In this document: positions 54,569 to 64,000 of the stretch, in pieces
Numbering within the stretch: the stretch's first letter is position 1
How the letters are laid out: each line of letters starts with the position of its first letter
Assembly (NCBI GenBank): GCA_900557455.1
Contig: USSM01000001.1
Coordinates: forward strand, 62,001 to 126,000
DNA: 64,000 nucleotides
Origin: an uncultured Collinsella sp.
GTDB lineage: Bacteria > Actinomycetota > Coriobacteriia > Coriobacteriales > Coriobacteriaceae
Direction: 5' to 3'
Notes under the pieces: model-generated
The model's database searches: none
The model's input: only the letters and a program-made list of their open reading frames with translations
What the model was told of the DNA's origin: nothing
Position numbers and translations under genes: made by a program

Positions 54569-55177
54569 CTAGCGCAGCTGGGCGTAATGGTTGTAAATCG
54601 TAATAGCCGTGGGATAAAGATAACGCCCGGTCTGGATCACATAGACCAGACCCTGCGCAAAACAGGAGAAGAACAACTCGTCGAGCGAGGACTTCCCCAC
54701 CATCTTGCGCAGCGCATGGGCATAATCGCCGTGGCGGTTGGGTTCGATGGCATCGGCCACAAAGACCACCATATCGAGCGGCGTCATGTCGCAAGCGCCC
54801 ACGGTGTGACGGTCGACAGCCTGAAAGACCGCCGGCGACAGCTCGGGAAAAAGCTGCGGAAGCTCATAGGCGGCAACCGGGCCATGCAAAAGCGGCGTCG
54901 CGGCAGACGGAGAGCCGGCAATCTTAATGCCATAATGCAGAGCGCGCGTGACCAGCTCGTCGTCGGAGAGCACCTTATCCCAGTCATGGATCAGGCCGGC
55001 GGCAGCGGCATCAAAGCGGTCGACACCGTACACCTCGGCTAGGTGCAGCGCAGTCTCGGCAACCCCGAGCGAATGCACGTAACGCTTACGCTTATCCTTC
55101 ATGCGCACATCGAGCAACTCGTGGATACGCGTCAAGAGCGCGCGTTCGTCGCCCTCAAACTGATCTTCTACCGACAA
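54569..55177 (-). CDS. yqeK: HD-domain diadenosine tetraphosphatase YqeK
   Basis: Iron-dependent symmetrical hydrolase of Ap4A to two ADP in Gram-positive bacteria. The 202-residue protein has the HD-superfamily layout: YVHSLGVAETALHLAEVYG (first His), AGLIHDWDK (His-Asp), LHGPVAAYELPQLFPELS (His) and AVDRHTVGACDMTPLDMVVFVAD (His and Asp). TTG 55177 has GGGGAG 5 nt upstream. It lies between nadD and rsfS. Confidence 0.92.
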   Translation of the reverse strand: MSVEDQFEGDERALLTRIHELLDVRMKDKRKRYVHSLGVAETALHLAEVYGVDRFDAAAAGLIHDWDKVLSDDELVTRALHYGIKIAGSPSAATPLLHGPVAAYELPQLFPELSPAVFQAVDRHTVGACDMTPLDMVVFVADAIEPNRHGDYAHALRKMVGKSSLDELFFSCFAQGLVYVIQTGRYLYPTAITIYNHYAQLR

Positions 55178-55189
55178 CGTTCTCCCCCA

Positions 55190-55867
55190 TCAATCAAAAT
55201 CGTCTTGCCCAAGATCGGCATACAGGCCGCGTTTACGGATATAGCCGAGCACGGACTCGCTCGTAAGATAGCGCACGCTCATGCCGCGAGCAACCCGCTT
55301 GCGAATGTTGGTCGAGCTAATCGCCAGCGCCGGAATCTGGATATACCGCACGTCAAACGGCAGGCCCGACTCTTTGATTCGCGCGCGAGCAGTATCGATA
55401 TCAAAGCCCGGTCGCGTCGCCGCAATAAAGGTTGCCAGTTCGGCAATCTCATCTGCATTGTGCCAGGTCACAATATCGATAATCGCATCGGCACCCGTAA
55501 TAAAGTAAAGCTTCACCTGTGTCGGGTAAAACTCGCGAAGGGCACGCAGCGTATCGGCTGTGTAGGTGACACCGGCACGATCGATCTCGAAGCGGCTTGC
55601 CAAAAAGGCCGGGTTCGCGGCGGTCGCGAGGACCGTCATGGCATAACGGTCCTCAGCAGGCGTCACCGGTTTGTCGAGCTTGAAGGCAGGAGAGCCGGCC
55701 GGCATAAAGAGCACGGCATCCAAGTCAAGGGACTCACGCGCCTGCTCGGCAGTAACCAAGTGCCCGTAATGAATCGGGTCAAAGGTGCCGCCCATAATGC
55801 CAAGCCGAAACTCGTGCCCATCCTTGACGGGAAGTTCAGGCAATCCGATTCCACCGCGCAGCGACAT
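55190..55867 (-). CDS. nadD: Nicotinate-nucleotide adenylyltransferase
   Basis: Adenylates NaMN to NaAD in NAD synthesis. The 225-residue protein has the nucleotidyltransferase motifs GIMGGTFDPIHYGHLV (about 23-38) and the C-terminal ISSTNIRKRVARG. Before the first motif are about 22 residues not typical of the family, so the true start might be internal, though no better ribosome site was seen. It starts 3 bp after the obgE stop and is followed by yqeK. Confidence 0.95.
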   Translation of the reverse strand: MSLRGGIGLPELPVKDGHEFRLGIMGGTFDPIHYGHLVTAEQARESLDLDAVLFMPAGSPAFKLDKPVTPAEDRYAMTVLATAANPAFLASRFEIDRAGVTYTADTLRALREFYPTQVKLYFITGADAIIDIVTWHNADEIAELATFIAATRPGFDIDTARARIKESGLPFDVRYIQIPALAISSTNIRKRVARGMSVRYLTSESVLGYIRKRGLYADLGQDDFD

Positions 55868-55870
55868 GAC

Positions 55871-57370
<1,500 letters not shown>

Positions 57371-57373
57371 CTA

Positions 57374-57419
57374 CAAAAAAGAGGGAGACCCTTGAATCCT
57401 AAAACTCAAGTGCCTCCCA
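57374..57419 (-). terminator. Intrinsic terminator after rpmA
   Basis: Minus-strand stem GGGAGGCACTTGA / TCAAGGGTCTCCC (two imperfect pairs) then TCTTTTTTG. It sits between rpmA and obgE and may attenuate the obgE genes. Confidence 0.8.
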
Positions 57420-57443
57420 CATATGTGCTCTATGAAGGGTGAA

Positions 57444-57701
57444 TTACGCGTTCGCGAGCGGGCGTACGCTGACCCTGTGCTTGATACCCTTGTGGAACTC
57501 AACGGTACCGTCGACCAGCGCGAACAGCGTGTCGTCCTTGCCACGGCCAACGTTCTCACCCGGGTGGATGTGCGTGCCGTGCTGACGGACGAGAATCGTG
57601 CCCGTGGTTACCGTCTGGCCGGCATAGCGCTTCGTGCCAAGGCGCTGACCGCGGGAGTCACGGCCATTACGGGAGGAACCGAGTCCTTTTTTGTGTGCCA
57701 T
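57444..57701 (-). CDS. rpmA: 50S ribosomal protein L27
   Basis: Large-subunit protein near the peptidyl-transferase centre. The 85-residue product begins [19 protein letters not shown], so it lacks the N-terminal extension that Firmicutes remove with the Prp protease. The core [21 protein letters not shown] is typical. It lies 33 bp after rplU, the universal pair, and ends at a terminator. Confidence 0.97.
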   Translation of the reverse strand: MAHKKGLGSSRNGRDSRGQRLGTKRYAGQTVTTGTILVRQHGTHIHPGENVGRGKDDTLFALVDGTVEFHKGIKHRVSVRPLANA

Positions 57702-57734
57702 TGTGTATACCTACTCTTTCGTTACGAGTGTAAT

Positions 57735-58109
57735 CTACTCGGCGACGGGAGCCTCGGCAACAGCCTCAGCCTCTGCCTTGACAGCCTTCTTGGCGCGGGA
57801 GGTAGCCTGAACCTTCACGATCTTCAGCTTGGTGAGCTGCTGACGGTGACCCTTCAGACGACGATAGCGCTTACGCTTGTGGAACTTGAAGACCAGCTGC
57901 TTCTCGCCCTTGAACTGCTCAACGATCTGAGCGGTAACCTTGGCCTTGGCCAGCTTGTCGGGATCGGTGACGATCTTCTTACCATCGTTGAGGAAGATAA
58001 CCGGCAGGGTGATCTTATCGCCCTCATTGCCCTCGATCTTCTCGACGGTGATGACATCGTCGGTGGCGACCTTGTACTGCTTGCCGCCCGTGTTAACGAT
58101 TGCGTACAT
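57735..58109 (-). CDS. rplU: 50S ribosomal protein L21
   Basis: Large-subunit protein. The 124-residue product begins MYAIVNTGGKQYKV and contains VFKFHKRKRYRRLKGHRQQL, followed by an extra Lys then Ala/Glu-rich tail (AKKAVKAEAEAVAEAPVAE). ATG 58109 has AAGGGC 8 nt upstream. A promoter with -35 and extended -10 lies at 58152-58180, overlapping the end of the upstream gene. Confidence 0.96.
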   Translation of the reverse strand: MYAIVNTGGKQYKVATDDVITVEKIEGNEGDKITLPVIFLNDGKKIVTDPDKLAKAKVTAQIVEQFKGEKQLVFKFHKRKRYRRLKGHRQQLTKLKIVKVQATSRAKKAVKAEAEAVAEAPVAE

Positions 58110-58151
58110 GTTTACTTGCCCTTCATGCATCAGTTAGTGCAACAGCCGAAT

Positions 58152-58180
58152 ATAGTAGCAGGCGATAATACCCCCGTCAA
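58152..58180 (-). promoter_or_regulatory. rplU-rpmA promoter
   Basis: Minus-strand TTGACG, 17 bp, TACTAT, with TGC before the -10. Confidence 0.7.
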
Positions 58181-58989
58181 CGAGTATGTGGAGCAAATCC
58201 ACAAGTTCGCACAGGTATGGGGCTGACGAGTCGGCCCTCGTCGTCCTCGCATGCTTGATTCTGACGCTCGACATCGTAGGAGCAGATGGTCACGAGGTCT
58301 TGCATACCGGTGGAAACGATAGGTGCATCGACGCCCGGGGTCAAGCCCTGCAACAAAACATCAGCGGCAGAAAGCAAAATTTCCGGACGCATGGACCCCT
58401 CGTTGTCGGCATGGGTGTCGAGCATGAGCACCAGATGGTCCGGGCGCTCCCCTGCCGTGAGCTCATAGCCCACCAGTGTGTGGTCAAGGTCTAGGCGCTT
58501 GCCCTTCTTACCGCGTGCGTAGTCGATGCCATGGCCTGCACGCAACGTGTCGATCGCAGCGCGCACCTCATCGGCGCTCACGGGTGCTTCGGCGTCCAAG
58601 TGTAGGTCGATACGGTACGACAGACGCGTGAGTTGCGCCGTCAGCGCCGGCGTGCGCACGTCGATGTATGCCGCCTCGATGGGGGCCAGATCGGCCGGAG
58701 ATGCCGCCGCCAAACGTTCAAACGCCTCATCGAGCGCAACGAACTCAGTCATAAACAAGTCATACCACTCGCAGGTCGACGACGTTCCCACCGGCAACGC
58801 CGACGAAAAGCCCACGCGCATGTGCGGGGAGAAACCCTGCGTCACGGCGTAGGGCAGCCCCGCGCGACGCACGATGCGCTCAATGGTATGAATCACTTCG
58901 AGATGGCCCAGGTACTTAAGACGGTCGCGCTTGCCATAGCGAACGCGAAGCCTAAAGAGCGTGGAGTTGTCGGTCAAGCGCTCACTCAT
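58177..58989 (-). CDS. Radical SAM-linked protein (DUF2344/TIGR03936 family)
   Basis: A 270-residue protein with FRLRVRYGKRDRLKYLGHLEVIHTIERIVRRAGLPYAVTQGFSPHMRVGFSSALPVGTSS (cited as LKYLGHLEV and GFSPHMRVGFSSALPVG), the hallmark of the DUF2344 family that always pairs with a B12-type radical SAM protein. The function is not established; in some genomes the two parts are fused. It overlaps the end of that radical SAM gene by 4 bp (ATGA) and lies directly before rplU, a recurring place for this pair. It probably acts as the partner or substrate-binding subunit. Confidence 0.88.
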   Translation of the reverse strand: MSERLTDNSTLFRLRVRYGKRDRLKYLGHLEVIHTIERIVRRAGLPYAVTQGFSPHMRVGFSSALPVGTSSTCEWYDLFMTEFVALDEAFERLAAASPADLAPIEAAYIDVRTPALTAQLTRLSYRIDLHLDAEAPVSADEVRAAIDTLRAGHGIDYARGKKGKRLDLDHTLVGYELTAGERPDHLVLMLDTHADNEGSMRPEILLSAADVLLQGLTPGVDAPIVSTGMQDLVTICSYDVERQNQACEDDEGRLVSPIPVRTCGFAPHTR

Positions 58990-60863
58990 GCGCGATCACC
59001 CACCAATACGTTCTTGGCATGGAGCGTGGGGCAGATTCCACAGCCGGTGCACGACGTGCGGGTGCAGTCGGGCGTCGTGACACCCTCCAGCGAGCGGCGG
59101 TACTCGCGCTCGAGAAAGCCGCGCGAGCAGCCGGGGCTCACGTGCTCCCAGGGCAGGCGCCAGTCCAGCTCGTAGGGCAGGTGCACCAGCTCGTTGAGGT
59201 CGATGCCGTTTTTGGCAGCGGCCTCCTTCCAGTTGTCGAGCGAGAAGTGCTCCACCCAGGCGTCGAAGCGCGAGCCCGCACGCCAGGCATCGATGATGAC
59301 CGGCGTCATATCGCGACCGGCACGGGAGAGTGCAGCCTCGATAAGCGAGGTCTCCGCATCGTGGTAGTGCACGCGAACGGCGCGGTTGCGCACGCTCGTG
59401 ATGAGCAACTTCTGGCGGCGCTTGACGTCGTCGTAATCGAGTTGCGGGCACCACTGGAAGGGCGTTGCCGCCTTGGGGATGAACACCGAAACAGAGATAG
59501 ACACCGAGATAGACCCGCGGCGCGCCTTGGGCACCACGGAGCGGCCGAGCTCCAGCACGTGATCGGCCAGGTTGGCGATAGCCACGATGTCCTCGTCGCG
59601 CTCGCCGGGAAGGCCCATCATGAAGTAGAGCTTCATGCGGTTCCAGCCGGCCTCGAAGGCTGCCTTGGCCGCGCGATCCAAGTCCTCCTCGGTCACGTTC
59701 TTGTTGATGATATCGCGCATACGCTGGCTGCCCGCCTCGGGCGCGAACGTCAGGCCGCCCTTCTTTTCGCCGGCGACTGACTCGGCCATATCAACGCCAA
59801 ACGAATCCAAGCGCTGCGACGGAATGGACACACGAATGCCCGTGTCCTCCAGACGACGGTTGAGCCTACCGAGCACGTCGCGGATACAGGAGTGGTCGGT
59901 CGTCGAAAGCGAGGTAAGCGACACCTCGTCATAGCCAGTCTTTTCCAGACCCTGAATCACCGACGAGACGATCTGGTCGGCCGAACGCTCGCGCACCGGG
60001 CGATACGTCATGCCGGCCTGGCAAAAACGACAGCCGCGAGCGCAGCCGCGCAGAATCTCGATAGACAGGCGGTCGTGAACCAGCTGCGCATAGGGCACGC
60101 ACGACTGCGACAGCGGATTCGTGGCGCCGAAATCCTCGACGACGCGCTTGTAGACCACGGTCGGCGCATCCTTGCCCTCGCGCGGCACGGTGTAGCCATG
60201 CGGCGAGCAGGGCTCGTCGTGACGAACCTCATAGAGCGACGGCACGTAGTTGCCGGCAATGGATGCAAGCTGCTCAACAATCTGCGCGCGCGGGACTCCT
60301 TCGTCGCGCAGGCGCCGATGCAGCTGGCAGGTCTCGAGCAGCGATTCCTCGCCCTCGCCGATGAGGATGGCATCGAAGAAGGCCGCGTACGGCTCGGGGT
60401 TGTACACCGAGGGACCGCCGGCGATGATAATGGGATCGTCCTCAGTGCGGTCGGCAGCCAACAGCGGAATGCCAGCGAGGTCGAGAGCCTCGAGGAAGTT
60501 CGTCACCGCCATCTCGTGCGGCACATGCAGGCCGACGATATCAAACGAAGCGACGGGGGCAGCGCCTTCGAGCGACAGCAGGGGAATACCCGCCTCGCGC
60601 ATGGCGTCACCCATATCGGGCCACGGCACATAGCCACGCTCGCAGGAGATGCCCTCGGCCTGGTTAAGGATGTTGTAGAGGATGGCGATGCCCTGGTTGG
60701 GCAAACCAACCTCGTACACATCCGGATAGATCAGGCAGCAACGGTAGTCGGCATCGGCCTTGGAAAGCGTGCCCCACTCGTGATCGATATAGCGACTCGG
60801 CTTTTCGACCTTGGCGAGCAGCGGCTCAATTAAATGAAAGCAGTCTTTATACGGAACGCGCAA
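58986..60863 (-). CDS. B12-binding-type radical SAM protein (TIGR03960 family)
   Basis: A 625-residue protein of unestablished reaction. The N-terminal 250 residues resemble a cobalamin-binding Rossmann domain (YPDVYEVGLPNQG, DIVGLHVPHEMAVTNFLEAL, IIAGGPSVYNPEPYA). The radical SAM core has ILRGCARGCRFCQAGMTYRPVRER (CxxxCxxC at CARGCRFC) and TFAPEAGSQRMRDIINKN. The C-terminal part ends in a cysteine cluster DCTRTSCTGCGICPTL that may hold a second iron-sulfur centre. Start is TTG 60863 with AGGGG 7 nt upstream. Paired with the DUF2344 gene; RNA or ribosome modification is a guess from the rplU context. Confidence 0.88.
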   Translation of the reverse strand: MRVPYKDCFHLIEPLLAKVEKPSRYIDHEWGTLSKADADYRCCLIYPDVYEVGLPNQGIAILYNILNQAEGISCERGYVPWPDMGDAMREAGIPLLSLEGAAPVASFDIVGLHVPHEMAVTNFLEALDLAGIPLLAADRTEDDPIIIAGGPSVYNPEPYAAFFDAILIGEGEESLLETCQLHRRLRDEGVPRAQIVEQLASIAGNYVPSLYEVRHDEPCSPHGYTVPREGKDAPTVVYKRVVEDFGATNPLSQSCVPYAQLVHDRLSIEILRGCARGCRFCQAGMTYRPVRERSADQIVSSVIQGLEKTGYDEVSLTSLSTTDHSCIRDVLGRLNRRLEDTGIRVSIPSQRLDSFGVDMAESVAGEKKGGLTFAPEAGSQRMRDIINKNVTEEDLDRAAKAAFEAGWNRMKLYFMMGLPGERDEDIVAIANLADHVLELGRSVVPKARRGSISVSISVSVFIPKAATPFQWCPQLDYDDVKRRQKLLITSVRNRAVRVHYHDAETSLIEAALSRAGRDMTPVIIDAWRAGSRFDAWVEHFSLDNWKEAAAKNGIDLNELVHLPYELDWRLPWEHVSPGCSRGFLEREYRRSLEGVTTPDCTRTSCTGCGICPTLHAKNVLVGDRA

Positions 60864-60873
60864 CGGAAAACCC

Positions 60874-61803
60874 CTAAGCAGCGAGATCTGATGCGTCCTG
60901 ATAGGACGCCATAGGACGGGTAGCGCCCGCGACCGTGGTCACCAGATCGCGAACGCGGGAGAACGTGGCAGTGACCACCTCGTTGGCACGGCTGTAGTCG
61001 ACATCGCGCTCGTAAAGCGAAACGAGCGCACGGCCCATGCCGTAGGTGCCCGCGGCAGCAGTGAGCGCCTTGACGGCAAACCCAATATGCGGCGTCTGTT
61101 TGACGAGCGCGCGGGTGACCGCGCGGATCACAAGACCGCCGGCAAGCACGCCCGCGACCTCGTAGCCGCGCTCAGGCTTAATGCCGCGTCCAAAGACGGC
61201 AGCGAGCTCAAAGAGCATGCCCACCTGCGCCAGCGCCATAACGGGATAATCGGCGCCCGGCAAAAACACCAGCGCACCGGTCGCCATATTGGTGAGCGCG
61301 CACGAGGTGATGATACGATTGGCGGCCGCGATGCGCATGAAGGCAAAGTTCGCCGCAAAAGCCGTTTCCTTGTCGGTGCGATCGAGAATCCAGCGGGCAA
61401 GCGTCTCGAGCAGATACGTCTTATCGGTTGCCGCTACCACGCCGAGCATGGGCGTGGACTCCTCGATAAACGGCACCACCACAGCAGACTCGGCAAGCAC
61501 GCACACGGGCGCGCCGGCGATCACGAGCTCCTGCACGGCACTCTCCAAGCGGTCGGAACCACACGAGAGCACCAGCACCACATCGGTATCGGTCTTTGGA
61601 GCAATTCGCTCCTCCCCCAGACGCTCGACGCGCACAATACCCGAGGTCGTCTGCGGCACAAAGGCGTCACGCACCGTCTCGGCCAGAAAGCGCGAGGCGG
61701 ACGAATCCAGATAGACCGAGACGCGCACCGGCGTATCGGAATCCTTCTTAACGGACGCGCCCATCTTAAAAGCGCGGGTCAGCTTATCTACGGGAATTTT
61801 CAT
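60874..61803 (-). CDS. DUF697-like membrane-associated protein, function unknown
   Basis: A 309-residue protein. The first 160 residues form a soluble alpha/beta region with a serine-rich start (VYLDSSASRFLAE) and VVLVLSCGSDRLESAV. From about residue 165 it resembles DUF697: IITSCALTNMATGALVFLPGADYPVMALAQVGMLFELAAVFG with several hydrophobic helices (cited as VFLPGADYPVMALAQVGML), and AAGTYGMGRALVSLY near the end. There is no GTPase motif. It lies between rodA and the radical SAM pair, 10 bp before the latter and 18 bp after rodA, so it is cotranscribed with cell-shape genes. I do not recognise a function. Confidence 0.7.
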   Translation of the reverse strand: MKIPVDKLTRAFKMGASVKKDSDTPVRVSVYLDSSASRFLAETVRDAFVPQTTSGIVRVERLGEERIAPKTDTDVVLVLSCGSDRLESAVQELVIAGAPVCVLAESAVVVPFIEESTPMLGVVAATDKTYLLETLARWILDRTDKETAFAANFAFMRIAAANRIITSCALTNMATGALVFLPGADYPVMALAQVGMLFELAAVFGRGIKPERGYEVAGVLAGGLVIRAVTRALVKQTPHIGFAVKALTAAAGTYGMGRALVSLYERDVDYSRANEVVTATFSRVRDLVTTVAGATRPMASYQDASDLAA

Positions 61804-61821
61804 AGCAAACCCCTCCAGCGG

Positions 61822-63048
61822 TTACGCGGCGCCCGAACGATGCCGCCATATGGATTGTACGATACCCACCGTCAGCAGCTGAATCATCATCGAAGACGAA
61901 CCGAAGCTAATAAACGGTAGCGGAATACCGGTAATCGGCATCATGCCGATGCACATGCCGATGTTTTCGAAGGTCTGGAACGCCCACATGCCAACGATGC
62001 CCACACACGAAAGACGCAAAAACAGCGACTCACACTTAAAGGCGACGCGAATCGTCGAAAAGATCAGCAGCACGTAGAGGCACAGGAGCAAAAAGGAACC
62101 ACAAAAGCCAAAGGTCTCGGACAGAAAGGCGAAGACGAAGTCGGTGTGGAACTCAGGCAGAAAGCCGCCGGCTGACTGCGTCGCACGGCCCAAACCCTTA
62201 CCAAAGAAGCCGCCCGAGCCAACGGCGATAAGCGACTGCTGCAGGTTGTAGGCATCGTCCGAATCGGCATTATCGGGGTCGATAAAGACCGTCAGACGGT
62301 TCATCTGATACTGCTTGATGAGCACATCGTGGCCGAGCAGCGAATCAAAGACCGAATCGAGCGCCAGGACGAGGGCCACCAGGCCCACGAGCAGGGCCAG
62401 GGTCGACAGCACCCATTCGCGGCGCGCACCGCTCATACAGATGACGATAGCGCCGGAAACCAGCACGACCAGGCCCGATCCCAGGTCGCCCATGGCAACG
62501 ACGGCCAAAAAAGGAATGGACAGCATGCCGCAGAGCTTGACGTAGTCGCGAACGGTATCGATGCGGCCGTTATACTGCGAGCCAAGCGTAGCAATAAAGA
62601 AGATGGTGATGAGCTTGGCAAGCTCAACCGGCTGGAATGTCAAGCCAATACCGGGAATCTTGATCCAGCCCGTCATGCCCAGACCGCCCGTATAGGACAG
62701 ACCCGGAATCTTGGGCGAGAGGATCACGATCAGGTCGATGACGAGCAACGCCGTCGAGAAATTGGAAATACCGCGCAGATCGGTACGCCAGACCAGCACC
62801 GCCAGCACCGCTCCGATGCCAATTCCCAGCAGATGGCGTGAGAACGAGGCATCGGCCTTAAACTGCGAAGCCGACCAGATGATGATGGCACCGTAGGCAA
62901 CGAGCGCCACAGTAGCCACGAGCACACCGATATGCACCTTTTGGCGAAACGTGCCGCGCGAGGCCGAAAGTTGCTTGTTGACGCGGTCCAGGCTGCTGCG
63001 AGAGCCGGTTTTGGTTGAACGGAACAGATCCGCCGGAGAAAAATCCAT
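61822..63048 (-). CDS. rodA: Peptidoglycan glycosyltransferase RodA (SEDS)
   Basis: Polymerises glycan strands with PBP2 in lateral wall synthesis. The 408-residue protein has about ten transmembrane helices after a 37-residue soluble N-terminus. It contains GWIKIPGIGLTFQPVELAKL, GSGGFFGKGLGRATQS, LPEFHTDFVFAFLSETFGF (catalytic-region Asp) and GIPLPFISFGSSSM, the SEDS signature. RodA rather than FtsW is favoured by the PBP2 gene immediately upstream (9 bp). Confidence 0.95.
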   Translation of the reverse strand: MDFSPADLFRSTKTGSRSSLDRVNKQLSASRGTFRQKVHIGVLVATVALVAYGAIIIWSASQFKADASFSRHLLGIGIGAVLAVLVWRTDLRGISNFSTALLVIDLIVILSPKIPGLSYTGGLGMTGWIKIPGIGLTFQPVELAKLITIFFIATLGSQYNGRIDTVRDYVKLCGMLSIPFLAVVAMGDLGSGLVVLVSGAIVICMSGARREWVLSTLALLVGLVALVLALDSVFDSLLGHDVLIKQYQMNRLTVFIDPDNADSDDAYNLQQSLIAVGSGGFFGKGLGRATQSAGGFLPEFHTDFVFAFLSETFGFCGSFLLLCLYVLLIFSTIRVAFKCESLFLRLSCVGIVGMWAFQTFENIGMCIGMMPITGIPLPFISFGSSSMMIQLLTVGIVQSIWRHRSGAA

Positions 63049-63057
63049 CGCAACCTC

Positions 63058-64000
63058 CTATCGAACCGAAGAATCGCCCGAGGCCGAAGAGGTATCGGGC
63101 TCGTCATAAATCACGCCGAGCACGTCGCGCACGACATGCATCGCGGTATCTGAGCCGCCGCCGCCCTGCTCCAGAACAGTAGCGATGACATACTTGGGAT
63201 CATCGGCCGGTGCATAGGCGCAGAACCACGCGTATTCGTCCTCGCCACTTTTCTCACCCGTGCCCGACTTGCCGTATACCTGCGGCGTCAGGGTGCCAAA
63301 GTGAGCCGCCAGGGACGTCGATGCCGTGTAAATCACGTCGTGCATGCCGTTGCGAACAAGAGCCAAATCCGAATCACTGTTGATCTTGGCCTCCAGGCGC
63401 TTCTTCTTGCCCTTGCCGTTGTACTTATAGGCATCACCGTCGCCATCGCGCGACACGGCAGACAAAAACACGTGAGGCACGTACTGTTTGCCGCCGTTGG
63501 CAAGACCCATATAGGCGCACGCCATCTGCAGGGGCGTCACCAGAATGTCGCCCTGGCCGATGGCAATGTTGGTCATATCGCCGGCATTCCACTTGCGGTC
63601 CTCGGCAGAGGCGTCGGTAAAGTACGACTCTTTCCACTCGGCATCGGGAATACGGCCCGCGCCCTCACTCGGCAGATCAATGCCGCAGGTCTTGCCTAGG
63701 CCCCAGCGACGAAAGACCTCCTGCAGGCCCTCGGGATGTTGCTCGTCATAGAAGAACGCCTTGCCCATGTCGTAGAAGACGGGGTCGCACGAGTTGGCGA
63801 TACCCGACTGCAGCGTCATGGTGCCGTGGCCAGAAGTCAGCCAGCAGCGCTTGCCCCAAGCCTTGCCCAGGCCCGTCCAATAGCCCGTGCAGTTGGTTGT
63901 CTGCGTTGAAGTGTAGGTTCCAAACTCAAGACCGGCCAGTGCCGAGAGCGGCTTGATGGTCGAGGCCGACATGTACTGTCCGCTAATGGCGCGGTTGATC
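63058..64000 (-). CDS. mrdA: Penicillin-binding protein 2 (MrdA), C-terminal part
   Basis: Transpeptidase partner of RodA; only the last 313 or so residues are in the window. The active-site SxxK is STIK at the very right edge, followed by DMGKAFF and the KSGTGEKSG motif (KTG-type, reading KSGT). The coding frame is open to the edge, so the apparent ATG at 63972 is internal. The N-terminal membrane anchor and dimerisation domain lie outside. The C-terminus ends in a short Ser-rich tail. Confidence 0.93.
   Translation of the reverse strand, partial: INRAISGQYMSASTIKPLSALAGLEFGTYTSTQTTNCTGYWTGLGKAWGKRCWLTSGHGTMTLQSGIANSCDPVFYDMGKAFFYDEQHPEGLQEVFRRWGLGKTCGIDLPSEGAGRIPDAEWKESYFTDASAEDRKWNAGDMTNIAIGQGDILVTPLQMACAYMGLANGGKQYVPHVFLSAVSRDGDGDAYKYNGKGKKKRLEAKINSDSDLALVRNGMHDVIYTASTSLAAHFGTLTPQVYGKSGTGEKSGEDEYAWFCAYAPADDPKYVIATVLEQGGGGSDTAMHVVRDVLGVIYDEPDTSSASGDSSVR

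Overview
The window reads as a contiguous piece of a high-GC Coriobacteriia chromosome, most like Collinsella or a close relative. The basis is an AdhE/PPDK fermentative gene set, an actinobacterial-type IHF (mihF) beside gmk-rpoZ, DHODH of class 1B with PyrK, and the cluster order rpsP-trmD-lepB / rplS-rnhB / yraN-comM-dprA-trmFO-xerC / rpsB-tsf / pyrH-frr-uppS-cdsA-dxr-rseP-ispG-proS. The genus is inferred from gene content and was not checked against a database. Almost every gene is on the minus strand. The plus-strand exceptions are rpmB, adhE, an adjacent APH-fold kinase gene and dinB.

Layout on the minus strand (transcription runs right to left). 63-58 kb: mrdA(PBP2, cut by the window edge)-rodA-DUF697-like protein-radical SAM pair, then rplU-rpmA-obgE-nadD-yqeK-rsfS (ribosome assembly, NAD synthesis). 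52.5-50 kb: rpsP-khpA-rimM-trmD-lepB. 50-46 kb: glyQ-glyS-ppsR. 45.8-43 kb: ppdK, the target of PpsR. 42.8-41.6 kb: rplS-rnhB. 41.4-36.2 kb: yraN-comM-dprA-trmFO-xerC (processing of incoming DNA, recombination, tRNA modification). 36-34.3 kb: rpsB-tsf. 34.2-25.9 kb: pyrH-frr-uppS-cdsA-dxr-rseP-ispG-proS (nucleotide, translation, isoprenoid, lipid and envelope genes). 20.2-14.9 kb: the de novo UMP operon pyrR-B-C-K-D-F behind a PyrR-type attenuator. 14.6-12.2 kb: mihF-gmk-rpoZ-thiI. 12.0-8 kb: comEA-comEC-holA (DNA uptake). 7.8-0 kb: rpsT, then lepA-dus-hemW, then two J-protein genes and mtaB (cut by the left edge).

The accessory part is small and centred on 20.9-22.2 kb. A REP-associated tyrosine transposase (RAYT) gene sits between two clusters of about 33-bp hairpin-forming repeats in opposite orientations. 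The adhE-kinase unit follows.

The most interesting signal is regulatory. An identical 20-bp element with an 11-bp-phased TTTGGT direct repeat lies 71-76 bp upstream of both competence-gene operons (comEA-comEC and yraN-comM-dprA), 29 kb apart, in each case just downstream of the preceding operon's terminator. It is a candidate operator for a competence regulon. Other points are a J-domain/zinc-finger protein whose C-terminal substrate domain is replaced by membrane segments, an RseP with an inserted winged-helix-like segment, and an xerC whose ribosome binding site is placed for an AUA start. Extended -10 promoters (TGC directly before the -10 hexamer) recur. No tRNA, rRNA, CRISPR array or prophage was recognised.
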